In this document: positions 1 through 8,009 of the stretch, in pieces
Layout: every line of letters begins with the position of its first letter
How positions within the stretch are numbered: position 1 is the first letter of the stretch
NCBI GenBank assembly: GCA_031547465.1
Contig: JAVBRX010000124.1
Location: forward strand, 1-13,380
Source of the DNA: Hohaiivirga sp031547465
GTDB lineage: Bacteria; Pseudomonadota; Alphaproteobacteria; Rhizobiales; Beijerinckiaceae
Direction: 5' to 3'
DNA: 13,380 nucleotides
Program-made: the position numbers and the translations under genes
The notes under the pieces: model-generated
The model's database searches: none
What the model saw: the letters and a program-made list of their open reading frames with translations, nothing else
Told to the model about the DNA's origin: nothing

Positions 1-395
1 AGGGAGCCGACGACGCCGAACAGCACCACGTAACTGAGGACGATGACGAGATCGAGCTGTCCGATCCGCCGCGCCTGCGCGAAGAACCAGACACCGAGTA
101 CGGTGCCCAGCAATCCACCGCAGACCAGAATGATACCGAGCTTGAAATCGACAGCTTTGCGCCGTTGTGCCGACAGGACGCTCGTGGTCGAGGAGGCGGC
201 GATCTGTGCCGTTTGCGTCGCCACCGCCACGGCGGGCGGGATGCCGATGAAAATCAGGAGCGGCGTCATGAGGAATCCGCCGCCGATGCCGAATAATCCC
301 GACACGAAGCCGACCAATGCTCCCAATCCGAGGATCAGCAGTACGTTTACCGGCATTTCGGCGATGGGCAGATAAAGATGCACGCCCGTCCTCAT
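1..395 (-). CDS. TauE/SafE-family membrane transporter (partial, N-terminal part)
   Basis: This is the first 131 codons of a membrane protein that leaves the window at position 1. The start is ATG at 395-393, with an AGGAG ribosome site eight bases upstream on the minus strand. Hydrophobic helices alternate with short loops. A glycine-rich segment reading GLFGIGGGFLMTPLL (about residues 35-50) and the following GIPPAVAVATQTAQIAASS stretch are typical of the TauE/SafE sulfite/organosulfonate exporter family (DUF81), in which the first half of a duplicated helical bundle carries this signature. The family moves anions such as sulfite or sulfoacetate across the inner membrane, but the substrate cannot be read from sequence. 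The upstream minus-strand neighbour (559-1737) is unrelated and separated by about 160 bp with a probable terminator, so this gene probably has its own promoter; I could not pick a convincing one in 396-535. Family assignment is strong; function within it is inference. Confidence 0.88.
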   Translation of the reverse strand, partial: MRTGVHLYLPIAEMPVNVLLILGLGALVGFVSGLFGIGGGFLMTPLLIFIGIPPAVAVATQTAQIAASSTTSVLSAQRRKAVDFKLGIILVCGGLLGTVLGVWFFAQARRIGQLDLVIVLSYVVLFGVVGS

Positions 396-535
396 AGTGC
401 CTGCTCCTGCTTTTCCACAGGGCAAGGCGTTGGGGAATTTTGCCGCAACCCATGCGCGAGAGCGGCTCAGTTCCGTCATTCCTTGCATTTTTCTGCGATT
501 GAAAGGTATTCGTTCAACCGCAAAAAATGCGATAT

Positions 536-557
536 CGGGGACGCACTTTCGTCCCCG
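536..557 (-). terminator. Probable Rho-independent terminator of the 392-residue gene
   Basis: A perfect 8-bp inverted repeat, CGGGGACG and CGTCCCCG, encloses a 6-base loop and starts two bases after the TGA stop (561-559) of the upstream minus-strand gene. Read on the minus strand it is followed by ATATCGCATTTTTTG, so the run of six T lies about eight bases after the stem rather than directly against it. The position right after a stop codon supports termination; the displaced T run lowers certainty. Confidence 0.5.
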
Positions 558-558
558 T

Positions 559-1737
559 TCAGGCAGACCAGCGGGCATCGGTTGAGCGGTTTACGAGCTT
601 CAACAGGTCGATCCGTTCGTCGAGGGCCGCTTCGAGTTGGTGGCTCTCCTCCCGCACCATCCCGGTCTCGTTTGCGGGCCGATCCACGGATTTCTCATTA
701 TCGGGGATGGCTGGCGCGGCATGGCGCATGGCGGCGATGGATTTCATCCGCAGGTTCTCATCCGTTCCTGTGGGCAGGGAGAGGCTGGCGGTTTGTCCAT
801 CTGATGTTTTGCCGGGAGCGCCGAAACCGCTTGGTTGCTGCATTCGCCGCACCGCTGCCGTCAGGCTGTTGAGGGCCTGATTTTCTTGGGTTGCGCTGGT
901 TTCCTTGTCAAGCCAATGCCGAGTGCATGGCAGGCGGAGGATGCTGACCTGATGTTCGAGGCCGCGCATCGCAGCGCGGATCTGCTCGCCGGAGGCAGCG
1001 TTACTGGCTTTGATGTCCTGTAGGCCGAGCTTGATCGTTTCCATGAGGACCCGGTGCCGTTCGTAGCCGTCTTTCAACGCCTGATCGAGTCTGAGGCTCA
1101 AATCCAGCCATAATCCGTGCAATCCTGCATCCAACCTATCTTTTTGAGACATTCCCTGTTCTAGAATCTGCCCCTCGAACTGGGGAAGCTCGGCTGGTTG
1201 CCGGGAGTGCGTAAGCGGGTGGTTTCCAGTCGGAAGGAAACCGGACAGATCGTCCGATCCTGCATGTTCCGGGTCAAGTGACCAATCGAAGGCTTCTTCC
1301 ACGCCAGCTGCAGGGGCGTTCAAAAGGTGGTCTGCGTCTGCGTCGGGGATCATGCTGCCGGTATTTTTTGCCATGGTGCGGGCAAGCATTTGCAGCAGCC
1401 TGCCGATATCGCCGCTCCGCCGATCGCGGGTGGGCAAGGGTGGGTTCCGGCCCTGCCGTTGGAGCCAGACGTCCAGCATCGTCAGTGTCAGATCGAGAGA
1501 TGGGGAGCCGGTGGTATGGGGCGCATGAGGAATGGCATCATCTATAGCATGGATCGTCTGGCCGGTTTCGGCTCCGGTTTGGCTCTGCCAAGTCTGTAAA
1601 TCCTGCAAGGCTTCGGCAAGCGCGGATAGTGACCGGATATCGGCCCGATCTCCGGAAACTGCTCCGGTACGGGCAACATCTGCCAGAGGGCATTGATGTT
1701 GAAGGTTTTCCAGTGACGCTGTTTCAACCATACGCAT
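559..1737 (-). CDS. Hypothetical helical protein, family not recognised
   Basis: The reading frame stays open from the TGA at 561-559 back to 1926. I place the start at ATG 1737-1735 (392 residues), preceded by AAGG five bases upstream. A second ATG at 1731-1729 and an upstream ATG at about 1803 are alternatives. The residues encoded upstream of 1737 are arginine-rich and low in acidic residues, unlike the rest, so they look untranslated. There is no signal peptide or obvious membrane segment. The protein is rich in Gln, Ala, Leu and Asp. Its middle (around a GLWLDLSLRLDQAL segment) and the following ~60 residues look like long amphipathic helices, possibly coiled coil; the C-terminal part is more disordered and ends in a helical, acidic segment. 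I recognise no catalytic motif. A hairpin directly after the stop and the regular amino-acid composition support it being a real gene. Cytoplasmic location is inferred; function is unknown. Confidence 0.6.
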   Translation of the reverse strand: MRMVETASLENLQHQCPLADVARTGAVSGDRADIRSLSALAEALQDLQTWQSQTGAETGQTIHAIDDAIPHAPHTTGSPSLDLTLTMLDVWLQRQGRNPPLPTRDRRSGDIGRLLQMLARTMAKNTGSMIPDADADHLLNAPAAGVEEAFDWSLDPEHAGSDDLSGFLPTGNHPLTHSRQPAELPQFEGQILEQGMSQKDRLDAGLHGLWLDLSLRLDQALKDGYERHRVLMETIKLGLQDIKASNAASGEQIRAAMRGLEHQVSILRLPCTRHWLDKETSATQENQALNSLTAAVRRMQQPSGFGAPGKTSDGQTASLSLPTGTDENLRMKSIAAMRHAAPAIPDNEKSVDRPANETGMVREESHQLEAALDERIDLLKLVNRSTDARWSA

Positions 1738-1907
1738 ACAAACCTTGCCGCGAACCTTTGAGAATCTATCCAGCCAACCGATGGGGCCCAATAGACAGGG
1801 CATGACAAACCCGCTGCGCCGGATTGCGCGCGTTTTGAGGGTAATTATCGGCGGGGCTGGTAAAGGGCGGGTTAAGGCGAGCCTTCGGGATGTAAGAGTT
1901 CTTCGAT

Positions 1908-1921
1908 CACATGAACATGTG
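1908..1921. repeat. Inverted repeat CACATG-AA-CATGTG
   Basis: A perfect 6-bp inverted repeat with a 2-base centre lies in the divergent intergenic region, about 170 bp upstream of the chosen start of the minus-strand gene and 230 bp before the regulator. The symmetry fits a dimeric regulator site, but nothing ties it to a particular protein. A chance palindrome of this size is possible. Confidence 0.3.
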
Positions 1922-2017
1922 GTCATTTATCGCTAATGCTTATGACAGTTCCGGCTTGCATCTTACGTATGGTTATCTAAAGTGCAGATATTCAGATTCG
2001 TGTTATGACCATTTGTG

Positions 2018-2023
2018 TATAAT
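2018..2023 (+). promoter_or_regulatory. Possible -10 box (TATAAT) of the MerR regulator gene
   Basis: An exact TATAAT hexamer lies in the AT-rich part of the divergent region, 132 bp before the regulator start. No recognisable -35 hexamer sits 16-19 bp upstream, so this is a weak call. If it is used, the 2056-2069 inverted repeat would lie a few tens of bases downstream of the transcription start, where a bound protein could block elongation. Confidence 0.25.
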
Positions 2024-2055
2024 GCTCATATAACAGGTGTCTGAGTCCTCATGCG

Positions 2056-2069
2056 GTTCCAGGTGGAAC
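2056..2069. promoter_or_regulatory. Candidate regulator operator, copy 1 (GTTC-N6-GAAC)
   Basis: GTTCC-AGGT-GGAAC forms a perfect 5-bp inverted repeat 85 bp before the MerR gene. Its GTTC-N6-GAAC core is the same as in the repeat before the acyl-CoA dehydrogenase gene (2684-2701). By simple arithmetic, an eight-base fixed pattern is expected about 0.2 times in a window this size, so two copies, both in the intergenic regions flanking the regulator, are suggestive. Autoregulation is the natural reading; binding is inferred. Confidence 0.45.
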
Positions 2070-2154
2070 GGGGGTGGGGCGCCGTTGGTTATCCTGTCCA
2101 AAGTAGCAGGCAGGGTGCAAGGAATTGCTGATTGTTCAAGGGGTTGAACGCATC

Positions 2155-2589
2155 ATGGCAATACAGTCCAGTCTGCGGAGTTCTTTCGCTCTCCATCGGG
2201 AGGATCGCTCCAAGCAGCAGAAAGATGAATACACCCTGACGATCGGCGATCTGGCGCGGGAGTTCGGCGTCACGTTGCGCACTCTGCGCTTCTATGAGGA
2301 TCGCGGTCTCCTGTCGCCGCGCCGTTCCGGAACTACGCGCCATTACAGCCAGCGTGATCGCGCCCGCCTCTCCGTCATTCTCAAGGGCAAGCAACTTGGC
2401 TTCACCCTGACGGAAATCCGCGCGATGGTTGCTGAAGATCGCAGTCTCGACGAACCTGCTGCCAAGCTCGAAATGTCCCTGGCGCAGATTGAGGACCAGA
2501 TTTCCCACCTCGAAGCGCAGCGGAAGGAAATTGACGATGCGCTGGAGGAATTGCGTGGACGGCGTCAGTCCATGATGGTTGGTACGTGA
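2155..2589 (+). CDS. MerR-family transcriptional regulator, probable beta-oxidation operon regulator
   Basis: Encodes 144 residues from ATG 2155. An in-frame TTG at 2125 is an alternative start, but AAGGGG upstream of the ATG and the family's usual length favour the ATG. After a ~30-residue polar N-terminal tail comes a MerR-type winged-helix DNA-binding domain: TIGDLAREFGVTLRTLRFYEDRGLLSP, then RHYSQRDRARLSVILKGKQLGFTLTEI, about residues 28-95. A dimerisation coiled coil follows (ISHLEAQRKEIDDALEEL, about residues 115-135). There are no cysteines, so a metal or redox sensor of the MerR, CueR or SoxR type is unlikely. In proteobacteria, MerR proteins of the LiuR kind control branched-chain amino-acid and fatty-acid breakdown, often from beside an acyl-CoA dehydrogenase. 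The position just upstream of a beta-oxidation operon, with matching inverted repeats before both, suggests the same role. The ligand, presumably an acyl-CoA, is inferred. Class is certain; target is probable. Confidence 0.9.
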   Translation: MAIQSSLRSSFALHREDRSKQQKDEYTLTIGDLAREFGVTLRTLRFYEDRGLLSPRRSGTTRHYSQRDRARLSVILKGKQLGFTLTEIRAMVAEDRSLDEPAAKLEMSLAQIEDQISHLEAQRKEIDDALEELRGRRQSMMVGT

Positions 2590-2683
2590 CGGATAGCCGG
2601 CACCTGACCTGTAATCACGGCACAACTTCCTGTCGGATCATCCTTCAGAACCGCTTTGCTTCAACTATTGTCGTCTGGTTATA

Positions 2684-2701
2684 TAGTTCACATATGAACT
2701 A
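2684..2701. promoter_or_regulatory. Candidate operator of the beta-oxidation operon, copy 2 (TAGTTCA-N4-TGAACTA)
   Basis: TAGTTCACATATGAACTA has two perfect 7-bp arms around CATA, 82 bp before the acyl-CoA dehydrogenase start. Its core GTTC-N6-GAAC matches the repeat before the MerR gene. Possible promoter elements overlap it: TTGCTT (2656-2661) with TATAGT (2682-2687) at a 20-bp spacing, or TTGTCG (2668-2673) with TATGAA (2693-2698) at 19 bp. Long 19-20 bp spacers are typical of MerR-regulated promoters. Either arrangement puts the repeat over the -10 region. The operator reading is inference; the symmetry is directly visible. Confidence 0.6.
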
Positions 2702-2783
2702 ATGTGAGTCAAGAAACGTTCCTTCTGCCGTCTTCTTCATTCCCTACGATGGTGCAGGGCGAACAGGCGAGGATGATGGTTCC

Positions 2784-4559
2784 ATGGCTTCCTATGCAGC
2801 ACCGGTTGACAATGCCCTTTTCCTTCTGCGTGATGTGATCGGATATGAACGCTATGGGCATTTGCCAGCGTTTTCCGAGCTGACATTCGATGTCGTTGAG
2901 GCGATCCTGCGGGAAGGCGGAGCGCTGGCGGAGAATGTTCTGCATCCTCTGAACCGGGTTGGCGATAAAGAAGGTTGCGCTCGCTCCCAGGATGGGGAGG
3001 TTAAAACGCCGTCGGGGTTCGCCGCGGCATTCATGGCGTATCGGAATGGCGGCTGGTCCGGTCTGACAATTCCGCAGGATTATGGTGGGCAGGGATTGCC
3101 CTATCTGCTTGGCACAGTGCTGGCCGAGTTCTTTTCGTCTGCCAATATGGCGTTTGCCATGGTGCCGGGGCTGACGACGGGCGCGGCGGCGGCGTTGCTG
3201 GCGTATGGCGATGCGGCACAGAAATCGCGTTATCTGCCATACATGGCGGCAGGGCGTTGGACGGGAGCGATGAACCTCACTGAGGCGCATTGCGGCACCG
3301 ATCTCGGGCTTATCGAAACTAAAGCCATACGCAATGGCGACGGCTCGTTTTCCATCAGTGGCGACAAGATCTTCATTACTGCGGGCGAGCACGATCTTGC
3401 CGAGAACATCATCCACCTGGTGCTGGCGCGGATCGATGACGCGCCGAAAGGCGTGAAAGGTATTTCGCTGTTTCTGGTGCCAAAAATCCTTGTGGCGGAC
3501 GATGGATCGCTAAAAGAACGCAACCGCGTCAGTTGCACCGGCATCGAACACAAGATGGGCATCCATGGTAGCCCGACCTGCTCAATGCGTTATGACGGCG
3601 CGACCGGTTGGCTGGTCGGCGAGGAAAATCGTGGCCTCAATGCCATGTTCGTGATGATGAACGAAGCCCGGCTTGGCGTGGCGCTGCAAGGACTGGCGCA
3701 ATCGGAGGCAGCTTATCAGAATGCGCTTGGCTATGCCTGCGAGCGGTTGCAAGGACGCTCGCTCAGCGGCGCGAAGATGCCGGAGCAGCCTGCCGATCCG
3801 CTGATCGTTCACCCGGATGTGCGGCGGATGCTGATGACGATCAAGGCGTTCAATGAAGCGGCGCGGGCGCTGTTATACTGGACGGCCTTGCAATCGGACA
3901 TCGCCCATTCGTCGCCGGATGTGACGGAGCGGGCCAATGCCGACGGGCTTCTCGGGCTGTTGACGCCGGTGCTGAAAGGTGTGCTCACCGATACCGGGTT
4001 CAATAACACCGTGCTGGCGCAGCAGATTTTCGGCGGCCTCGGTTACATAGAAGAATCCGGGATGTCGCAATTCGTTCGCGATGCGCGGATCGCCATGATC
4101 TACGAGGGTGCGAATGGGGTGCAGGCGATGGATCTCATTGGTCGCAAACTCCCCCGCGATGGCGGCAAGGCACTGATGGTGCTTCTCGGTGAGATCGGCG
4201 CATTCTGTCAGGCCCATACCGATGAGCCGGGGTTGGCTCCGTTCGTCAAACCATTGCGCGAGGCGGCAGGGCATGTGCAGCAGGCGACTTTGTGGTTCAT
4301 GCAGAACGCTGCCGCCAAACCGGACAACGCCGGGGCGGGCGCTTACGATTTCATGCACCTGCTCGGCCTCACCGCGCTCGGTTATATGTGGGCGCGGATT
4401 GCCAAAACATCTCTGGCGCATCCGAATGGCGATACCGAAGTCCGTCTTGTGACCGGGCGGTTTTTCATGGAACGGATCATGCCGGAAACGGCGGCACATC
4501 TTGCGCGCATCGTCTCAGGGGCGGAGACGCTTATGGTGCTCGATGCCGGACAATTTTGA
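2784..4559 (+). CDS. Acyl-CoA dehydrogenase, large class with extra C-terminal domain
   Basis: Encodes 591 residues, the usual length for the ~600-residue subgroup also annotated as AcdA- or DmdC-like. It catalyses the first, FAD-dependent step of beta-oxidation, acyl-CoA to trans-2-enoyl-CoA, and passes electrons to electron-transfer flavoprotein. The N-terminus (SYAAPVDNALFLLRDVIGYERY) is the short lead-in domain typical of this subgroup. The middle domain has MNLTEAHCGTDLG (about 160-175), matching the flavin-binding loop. The C-terminal helical domain carries QIFGGLGYIEESG and then IAMIYEGANGVQAMDLIGRK, in which Glu441 is the probable catalytic base. The remaining ~130 residues match the extra C-terminal domain of the subgroup. 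AGGA lies ten bases before the ATG. The thiolase gene follows after 34 bp, so the two are probably co-transcribed. Chain-length preference cannot be judged; methylmercaptopropionyl-CoA dehydrogenase, which shares this architecture, is possible but less likely beside thiolase and FadB-type genes. Confidence 0.93.
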   Translation: MASYAAPVDNALFLLRDVIGYERYGHLPAFSELTFDVVEAILREGGALAENVLHPLNRVGDKEGCARSQDGEVKTPSGFAAAFMAYRNGGWSGLTIPQDYGGQGLPYLLGTVLAEFFSSANMAFAMVPGLTTGAAAALLAYGDAAQKSRYLPYMAAGRWTGAMNLTEAHCGTDLGLIETKAIRNGDGSFSISGDKIFITAGEHDLAENIIHLVLARIDDAPKGVKGISLFLVPKILVADDGSLKERNRVSCTGIEHKMGIHGSPTCSMRYDGATGWLVGEENRGLNAMFVMMNEARLGVALQGLAQSEAAYQNALGYACERLQGRSLSGAKMPEQPADPLIVHPDVRRMLMTIKAFNEAARALLYWTALQSDIAHSSPDVTERANADGLLGLLTPVLKGVLTDTGFNNTVLAQQIFGGLGYIEESGMSQFVRDARIAMIYEGANGVQAMDLIGRKLPRDGGKALMVLLGEIGAFCQAHTDEPGLAPFVKPLREAAGHVQQATLWFMQNAAAKPDNAGAGAYDFMHLLGLTALGYMWARIAKTSLAHPNGDTEVRLVTGRFFMERIMPETAAHLARIVSGAETLMVLDAGQF

Positions 4560-4593
4560 CAAATTGCTTGTTTGAAGGGGATCGGAGACATCC

Positions 4594-5802
4594 ATGCCTG
4601 AAGCATTCATTTACGATTGCGTGCGTACGCCGCGCGGGCGCGGCAAGCCTGACGGCGCATTACACGAGGTTCCTTCCGTCGATCTGGCTGCATCGGTTCT
4701 GAGAATGTTGCGGCACCGCTCCGGTTTCGCGCCGGAACAGATTGAGGATGTGGTATTCGGTTGTGTCGACCCGGTGGGTGAAGCAGGCGGCAACATTGCT
4801 CGTGCTGCCGTGCTGAAAGCCGGGTTCGGCAAGGACGTTCCGGGTGTGCAGATCAATCGCTTTTGTGCTTCCGGGCTGGAAGCGGTGAATTTTGCGACGG
4901 CGCAGGTGATGGCGGGGGTGAAGGACATCGCCATTGGTGGCGGTGTCGAATCCATGAGCCGTATCGGCATTGGTGCATCGGGCGGAGCATGGCCGGTCGA
5001 TCCCGGCGTGGCGATCCCGAGCTACTTCGCGCCGCAAGGCGTCTCCGCCGATCTCATCGCTACCAAATACGGGTTTTCCCGCACGGATGCGGATACCTAT
5101 GCCGTCGCCTCGCAAAAACGGGCCGCCCGCGCCTGGGACGAGGGGCGGTTTGCGCGCTCTGTCATGCCGGTTAAGGATATCAACGGGTTGACGATCCTCG
5201 CCCATGACGAACATATGCGGCGAGGGACGACAAACGAGACACTGGCGGTGCTGAAACCGTCCTTCATCATGATCGGCGAGATGGGTGGGTTCGATGCGGC
5301 GTTGATCCAAGCCCATCCAGAAATCGAGTTCATCGATCATGTCCATCATGCTGGAAATTCCTCCGGTATTGTCGATGGCGCGGCGGCTGTTCTGGTCGGC
5401 TCGAAAGAGGCCGCTGTAACGCTTGGCGTGAAACCGCGGGCGAGGATCAAGGCTTTTGCCTCCATGGGTTCCGATCTCGCCATGATGCTGACCGGACCGG
5501 TCGACGTGACGAAACTGATCCTGAAGAAGACCGGCATGTCGATCAAGGATATAGACCTGTTCGAGGTCAACGAAGCCTTTGCCGCCGTGGTGCTGCGCTA
5601 CCTTCAGGCGTTCGATCTCGATCCGGAGATCGTCAACGCCAATGGCGGGGCCATCGCCATGGGTCATCCGCTCGGGGCGACGGGGGCGATGATCCTCGGC
5701 ACGGCCCTCGATGAACTGGAGCGCACCGGTAAACAGACCGCCCTCGTCACCCTGTGTATCGGCGCGGGGATGGGTACTGCCACGATCATCGAGCGCTTGT
5801 GA
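4594..5802 (+). CDS. Acetyl-CoA C-acyltransferase (thiolase, FadA/FadI type)
   Basis: Encodes 402 residues, close to the ~390-400 typical of thiolases. It performs the last step of the spiral, thiolytic cleavage of 3-ketoacyl-CoA with CoA to give acetyl-CoA and a shortened acyl-CoA. Catalytic residues are all visible: nucleophile Cys91 in QINRFCASGLEAVN, His358 in GGAIAMGHPLGATGA, and Cys388 in ALVTLCIGAGMGT. The HHAGNSSGIVDGAAA and EVNEAFAAV blocks are also typical. A GGAG ribosome site lies shortly before ATG 4594. It is sandwiched between the acyl-CoA dehydrogenase (34 bp) and the FadB-type gene (17 bp), which indicates an operon and argues for a degradative thiolase rather than the biosynthetic PhaA type. 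No fault is seen in the frame. Confidence 0.94.
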   Translation: MPEAFIYDCVRTPRGRGKPDGALHEVPSVDLAASVLRMLRHRSGFAPEQIEDVVFGCVDPVGEAGGNIARAAVLKAGFGKDVPGVQINRFCASGLEAVNFATAQVMAGVKDIAIGGGVESMSRIGIGASGGAWPVDPGVAIPSYFAPQGVSADLIATKYGFSRTDADTYAVASQKRAARAWDEGRFARSVMPVKDINGLTILAHDEHMRRGTTNETLAVLKPSFIMIGEMGGFDAALIQAHPEIEFIDHVHHAGNSSGIVDGAAAVLVGSKEAAVTLGVKPRARIKAFASMGSDLAMMLTGPVDVTKLILKKTGMSIKDIDLFEVNEAFAAVVLRYLQAFDLDPEIVNANGGAIAMGHPLGATGAMILGTALDELERTGKQTALVTLCIGAGMGTATIIERL

Positions 5803-5819
5803 GAAACGGAGAGAATATC

Positions 5820-8009
5820 ATGGATCTGAACGCTTTCCGTTTCACTGTCGATAACGATGGCATCGCACTTCTGACTTGGGACATGCCCGGGCGGTCGATG
5901 AATGTCATCACTCAGGAGGTCATGACGGAGCTTGAGACCGTCATCGCCAGGGTTTCCAGCGATCCGGCGATCAAGGGCTGCGTTATCGTCTCGGGTAAGG
6001 ACTCGTTTTCCGGCGGGGCGGATCTGGCGATGCTGCATTCCCTCAGCACGGAATTTGCTCGTGCTGCCGCCACGCATGGCGAAGACGAGGCGATGCGGCA
6101 GTTTTTTGAGGGCGCGCGCTGCCTATCGCTGATCTACCGCCGCCTCGAAACCTGCGGCAAGCCATTTGCCGCCGCCATTCAGGGCGTCTGCCTCGGCGGG
6201 GCGTTCGAACTGGCGCTGGCCTGCCATTACCGGGTGCTTGCCGACGATGCGGCAACAAAGGTAGGGCTGCCGGAAATCAAGATCGGCCTGTTTCCAGGTG
6301 CGGGCGGTTCGCAGCGCGTGTCGCGGTTGATGCCGACCGGCGATGCGCTCCAGATGTTGTTACAGGGGCGGGAACTGAAGCCTGCCGTCGCCAAGGCCGC
6401 TAATCTCATTCATGCGCTCGCGCCGCGTGATGGCCTGATCGAGGTGGCAAAGCAATGGATCCGTGTGGGCGGCTCGCCGGTTGCGCCTTGGGATGCCAAG
6501 GAGTTCAGGCTACCATCGGGCAAGGTCTATTCGGCGGCGGGAATGCAGATCTGGCCTCCCGCCAACGCCATCTACCGCCGCGAGACGCATGACAATTATC
6601 CGGCTGCCCGCGCCCTGTTGCAGGCGGTCTATGAGGGCCTGCAATTGCCGATGGATGAGGCGTTGCGGGTCGAGGCGCGATATTTCGCCAGCATTTTGCG
6701 CTCGAAGGAAGCGGCGGCGATGATCCGCTCGCTGTTCCTGTCGATGCAGGAACTCAACAAGGGCGCACGCCGTCCGCCAAATGTGCCGCCGGTGAAGCTC
6801 AGAAAGATCGGCGTCGTCGGAGCAGGTTTCATGGGCGCAGGGATTGCTTATGTCTCCGCCAGGGCTGGGCTGGACGTGGTGCTGATCGACCGGGATCGGG
6901 AAACGGCGGAGAACGGCAAGGCGCAGGCGCTGAAAACCGTCAGCGACCTCATCGCCAAAGGCCGGGCAAAGGTTACGGATCGTGAGGCAATGGCCGAGCG
7001 GATCGTGACGAGCGGCGATTATCACGGGCTGAAGGATTGCGATCTGGTGATCGAGGCCGTGTTCGAAGACCCCAAGATCAAGGCCGAAGTGCTTGCTGCA
7101 GTGGAAGCGGTGCTGCCGCCCGGCTGCATCCTCGGCTCCAATACCTCCACTCTGCCGATTTCCAAGCTTGCCAAGACATTGGAGCGACCGGAACGCTTTG
7201 TCGGCATTCATTTTTTCTCGCCTGTGGACAGGATGCTGCTGGTCGAGATCATCAAAGGCGAAAAAACCGGCGATGCGGCCATCGCTGCCGCGCTCGATTT
7301 CACCAAAGCCTTGCGCAAGACGCCGATCGTCGTCAACGATTCACGCGGGTTCTTCGCCAACCGCTGCGTTGCCGCTTACCTTTGCGAAGGACATCTGATG
7401 CTGGCCGAGGGCGTGCCCCCGGCAATGATCGAGAATGCCGGAAAACTCGCGGGAATGCCGGTCGGGCCGCTGGCGCTGACCGATGAGGTCGCCATCGATC
7501 TGGTGCTGCGTATTCTCAAAGGCGCTAAGGCCGTGGGTGAAGTTTGTGACCCCTGTCAAGAGGCGGTTCTGTCGTGTCTTGTCGAGGAACATGGGCGCTT
7601 GGGCCGCAAGAACCGTAAAGGGTTCTACGATTATCCCGAAAATGGCCCGAAACGCTTATGGTCGGGACTCAGCGATTTGCAGCCTGTGAAACTCGATCCC
7701 GAGAGCCTCGACTTCGAGACCTTGAAGAAGCGGCTCATTGTTGCCCAGGCGCTGGAAGCGGCGCGGACGATGGAGGAAGGCGTTGTCACCGATCCGCGCG
7801 AGGCCGATGTCGGCTCCATCGTCGGTTTTGGGTTCGCACCATTCACCGGTGGGGTACTGTCGTTCATCGACGGCTTGGGTGCAAAGGCGTTCGTGGTGCA
7901 GTGTCTGGCGTTCGAAGCCGAGTTCGGTCCGCGTTTCGCCCCGAACGGAATGCTCGTCGACATGGCCAGGACGGGGCGACATTTCTACGACGAGGGAAAA
8001 GTGGCTTAA
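5820..8009 (+). CDS. fadB: Bifunctional enoyl-CoA hydratase / 3-hydroxyacyl-CoA dehydrogenase (FadB type)
   Basis: Encodes 729 residues from ATG 5820; GGAGAG lies about eight bases upstream. The frame is open from 5754, but that part overlaps the thiolase gene. The protein performs both middle steps of beta-oxidation: hydration of trans-2-enoyl-CoA and NAD-dependent oxidation of the L-3-hydroxyacyl-CoA. The N-terminal crotonase domain (about 1-200) has oxyanion-hole segments SFSGGADLAML and VCLGGAFELALACHYR, with candidate catalytic Glu130 and Glu152 (GLPEIKIGLFPGAGGSQR). A linker of about 120 residues leads to the Rossmann NAD site KIGVVGAGFMGAGIA (Gly334, Gly336, Gly339). The dehydrogenase dyad is His464 (GIHFFSPVDRM) and Glu476. 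Two C-terminal 3-hydroxyacyl-CoA dehydrogenase domains follow, the first starting at NDSRGFFANR. Domain order and length match E. coli FadB. It should form a trifunctional complex with the preceding thiolase. The choice of symbol over fadJ is by architecture only. Confidence 0.94.
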   Translation: MDLNAFRFTVDNDGIALLTWDMPGRSMNVITQEVMTELETVIARVSSDPAIKGCVIVSGKDSFSGGADLAMLHSLSTEFARAAATHGEDEAMRQFFEGARCLSLIYRRLETCGKPFAAAIQGVCLGGAFELALACHYRVLADDAATKVGLPEIKIGLFPGAGGSQRVSRLMPTGDALQMLLQGRELKPAVAKAANLIHALAPRDGLIEVAKQWIRVGGSPVAPWDAKEFRLPSGKVYSAAGMQIWPPANAIYRRETHDNYPAARALLQAVYEGLQLPMDEALRVEARYFASILRSKEAAAMIRSLFLSMQELNKGARRPPNVPPVKLRKIGVVGAGFMGAGIAYVSARAGLDVVLIDRDRETAENGKAQALKTVSDLIAKGRAKVTDREAMAERIVTSGDYHGLKDCDLVIEAVFEDPKIKAEVLAAVEAVLPPGCILGSNTSTLPISKLAKTLERPERFVGIHFFSPVDRMLLVEIIKGEKTGDAAIAAALDFTKALRKTPIVVNDSRGFFANRCVAAYLCEGHLMLAEGVPPAMIENAGKLAGMPVGPLALTDEVAIDLVLRILKGAKAVGEVCDPCQEAVLSCLVEEHGRLGRKNRKGFYDYPENGPKRLWSGLSDLQPVKLDPESLDFETLKKRLIVAQALEAARTMEEGVVTDPREADVGSIVGFGFAPFTGGVLSFIDGLGAKAFVVQCLAFEAEFGPRFAPNGMLVDMARTGRHFYDEGKVA

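Larger units (their letters stand above)
1738..2154. other. Divergent intergenic region without a convincing gene
   Basis: About 417 bp separate the minus-strand helical protein from the plus-strand MerR regulator. The part from 1930 to 2040 is AT-richer than its surroundings and includes a TATAAT at 2018-2023, a possible -10 box for the regulator gene, though no good -35 partner was found. Two inverted repeats are listed separately (1908-1921 and 2056-2069). A 14-codon open frame at 1936-1980 has no ribosome site and is not called. Confidence 0.55.

Noticed and set aside
378..872. 164-codon plus-strand frame at the left end
   Set aside because: It overlaps the helical-protein gene and its terminator antisense, is Arg/Ser-rich, and has no family resemblance or good ribosome site.
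2125..2154. TTG at 2125 as start of the MerR regulator
   Set aside because: The AAGGA upstream is only one base from the TTG, while AAGGGG precedes ATG 2155; the extra ten residues add nothing to the domain.
4660..5667. 335-codon open frame on the minus strand
   Set aside because: It lies antisense to the thiolase gene, whose catalytic residues are all intact; the frame is a shadow of GC-rich codon use, with His/Arg-rich composition.
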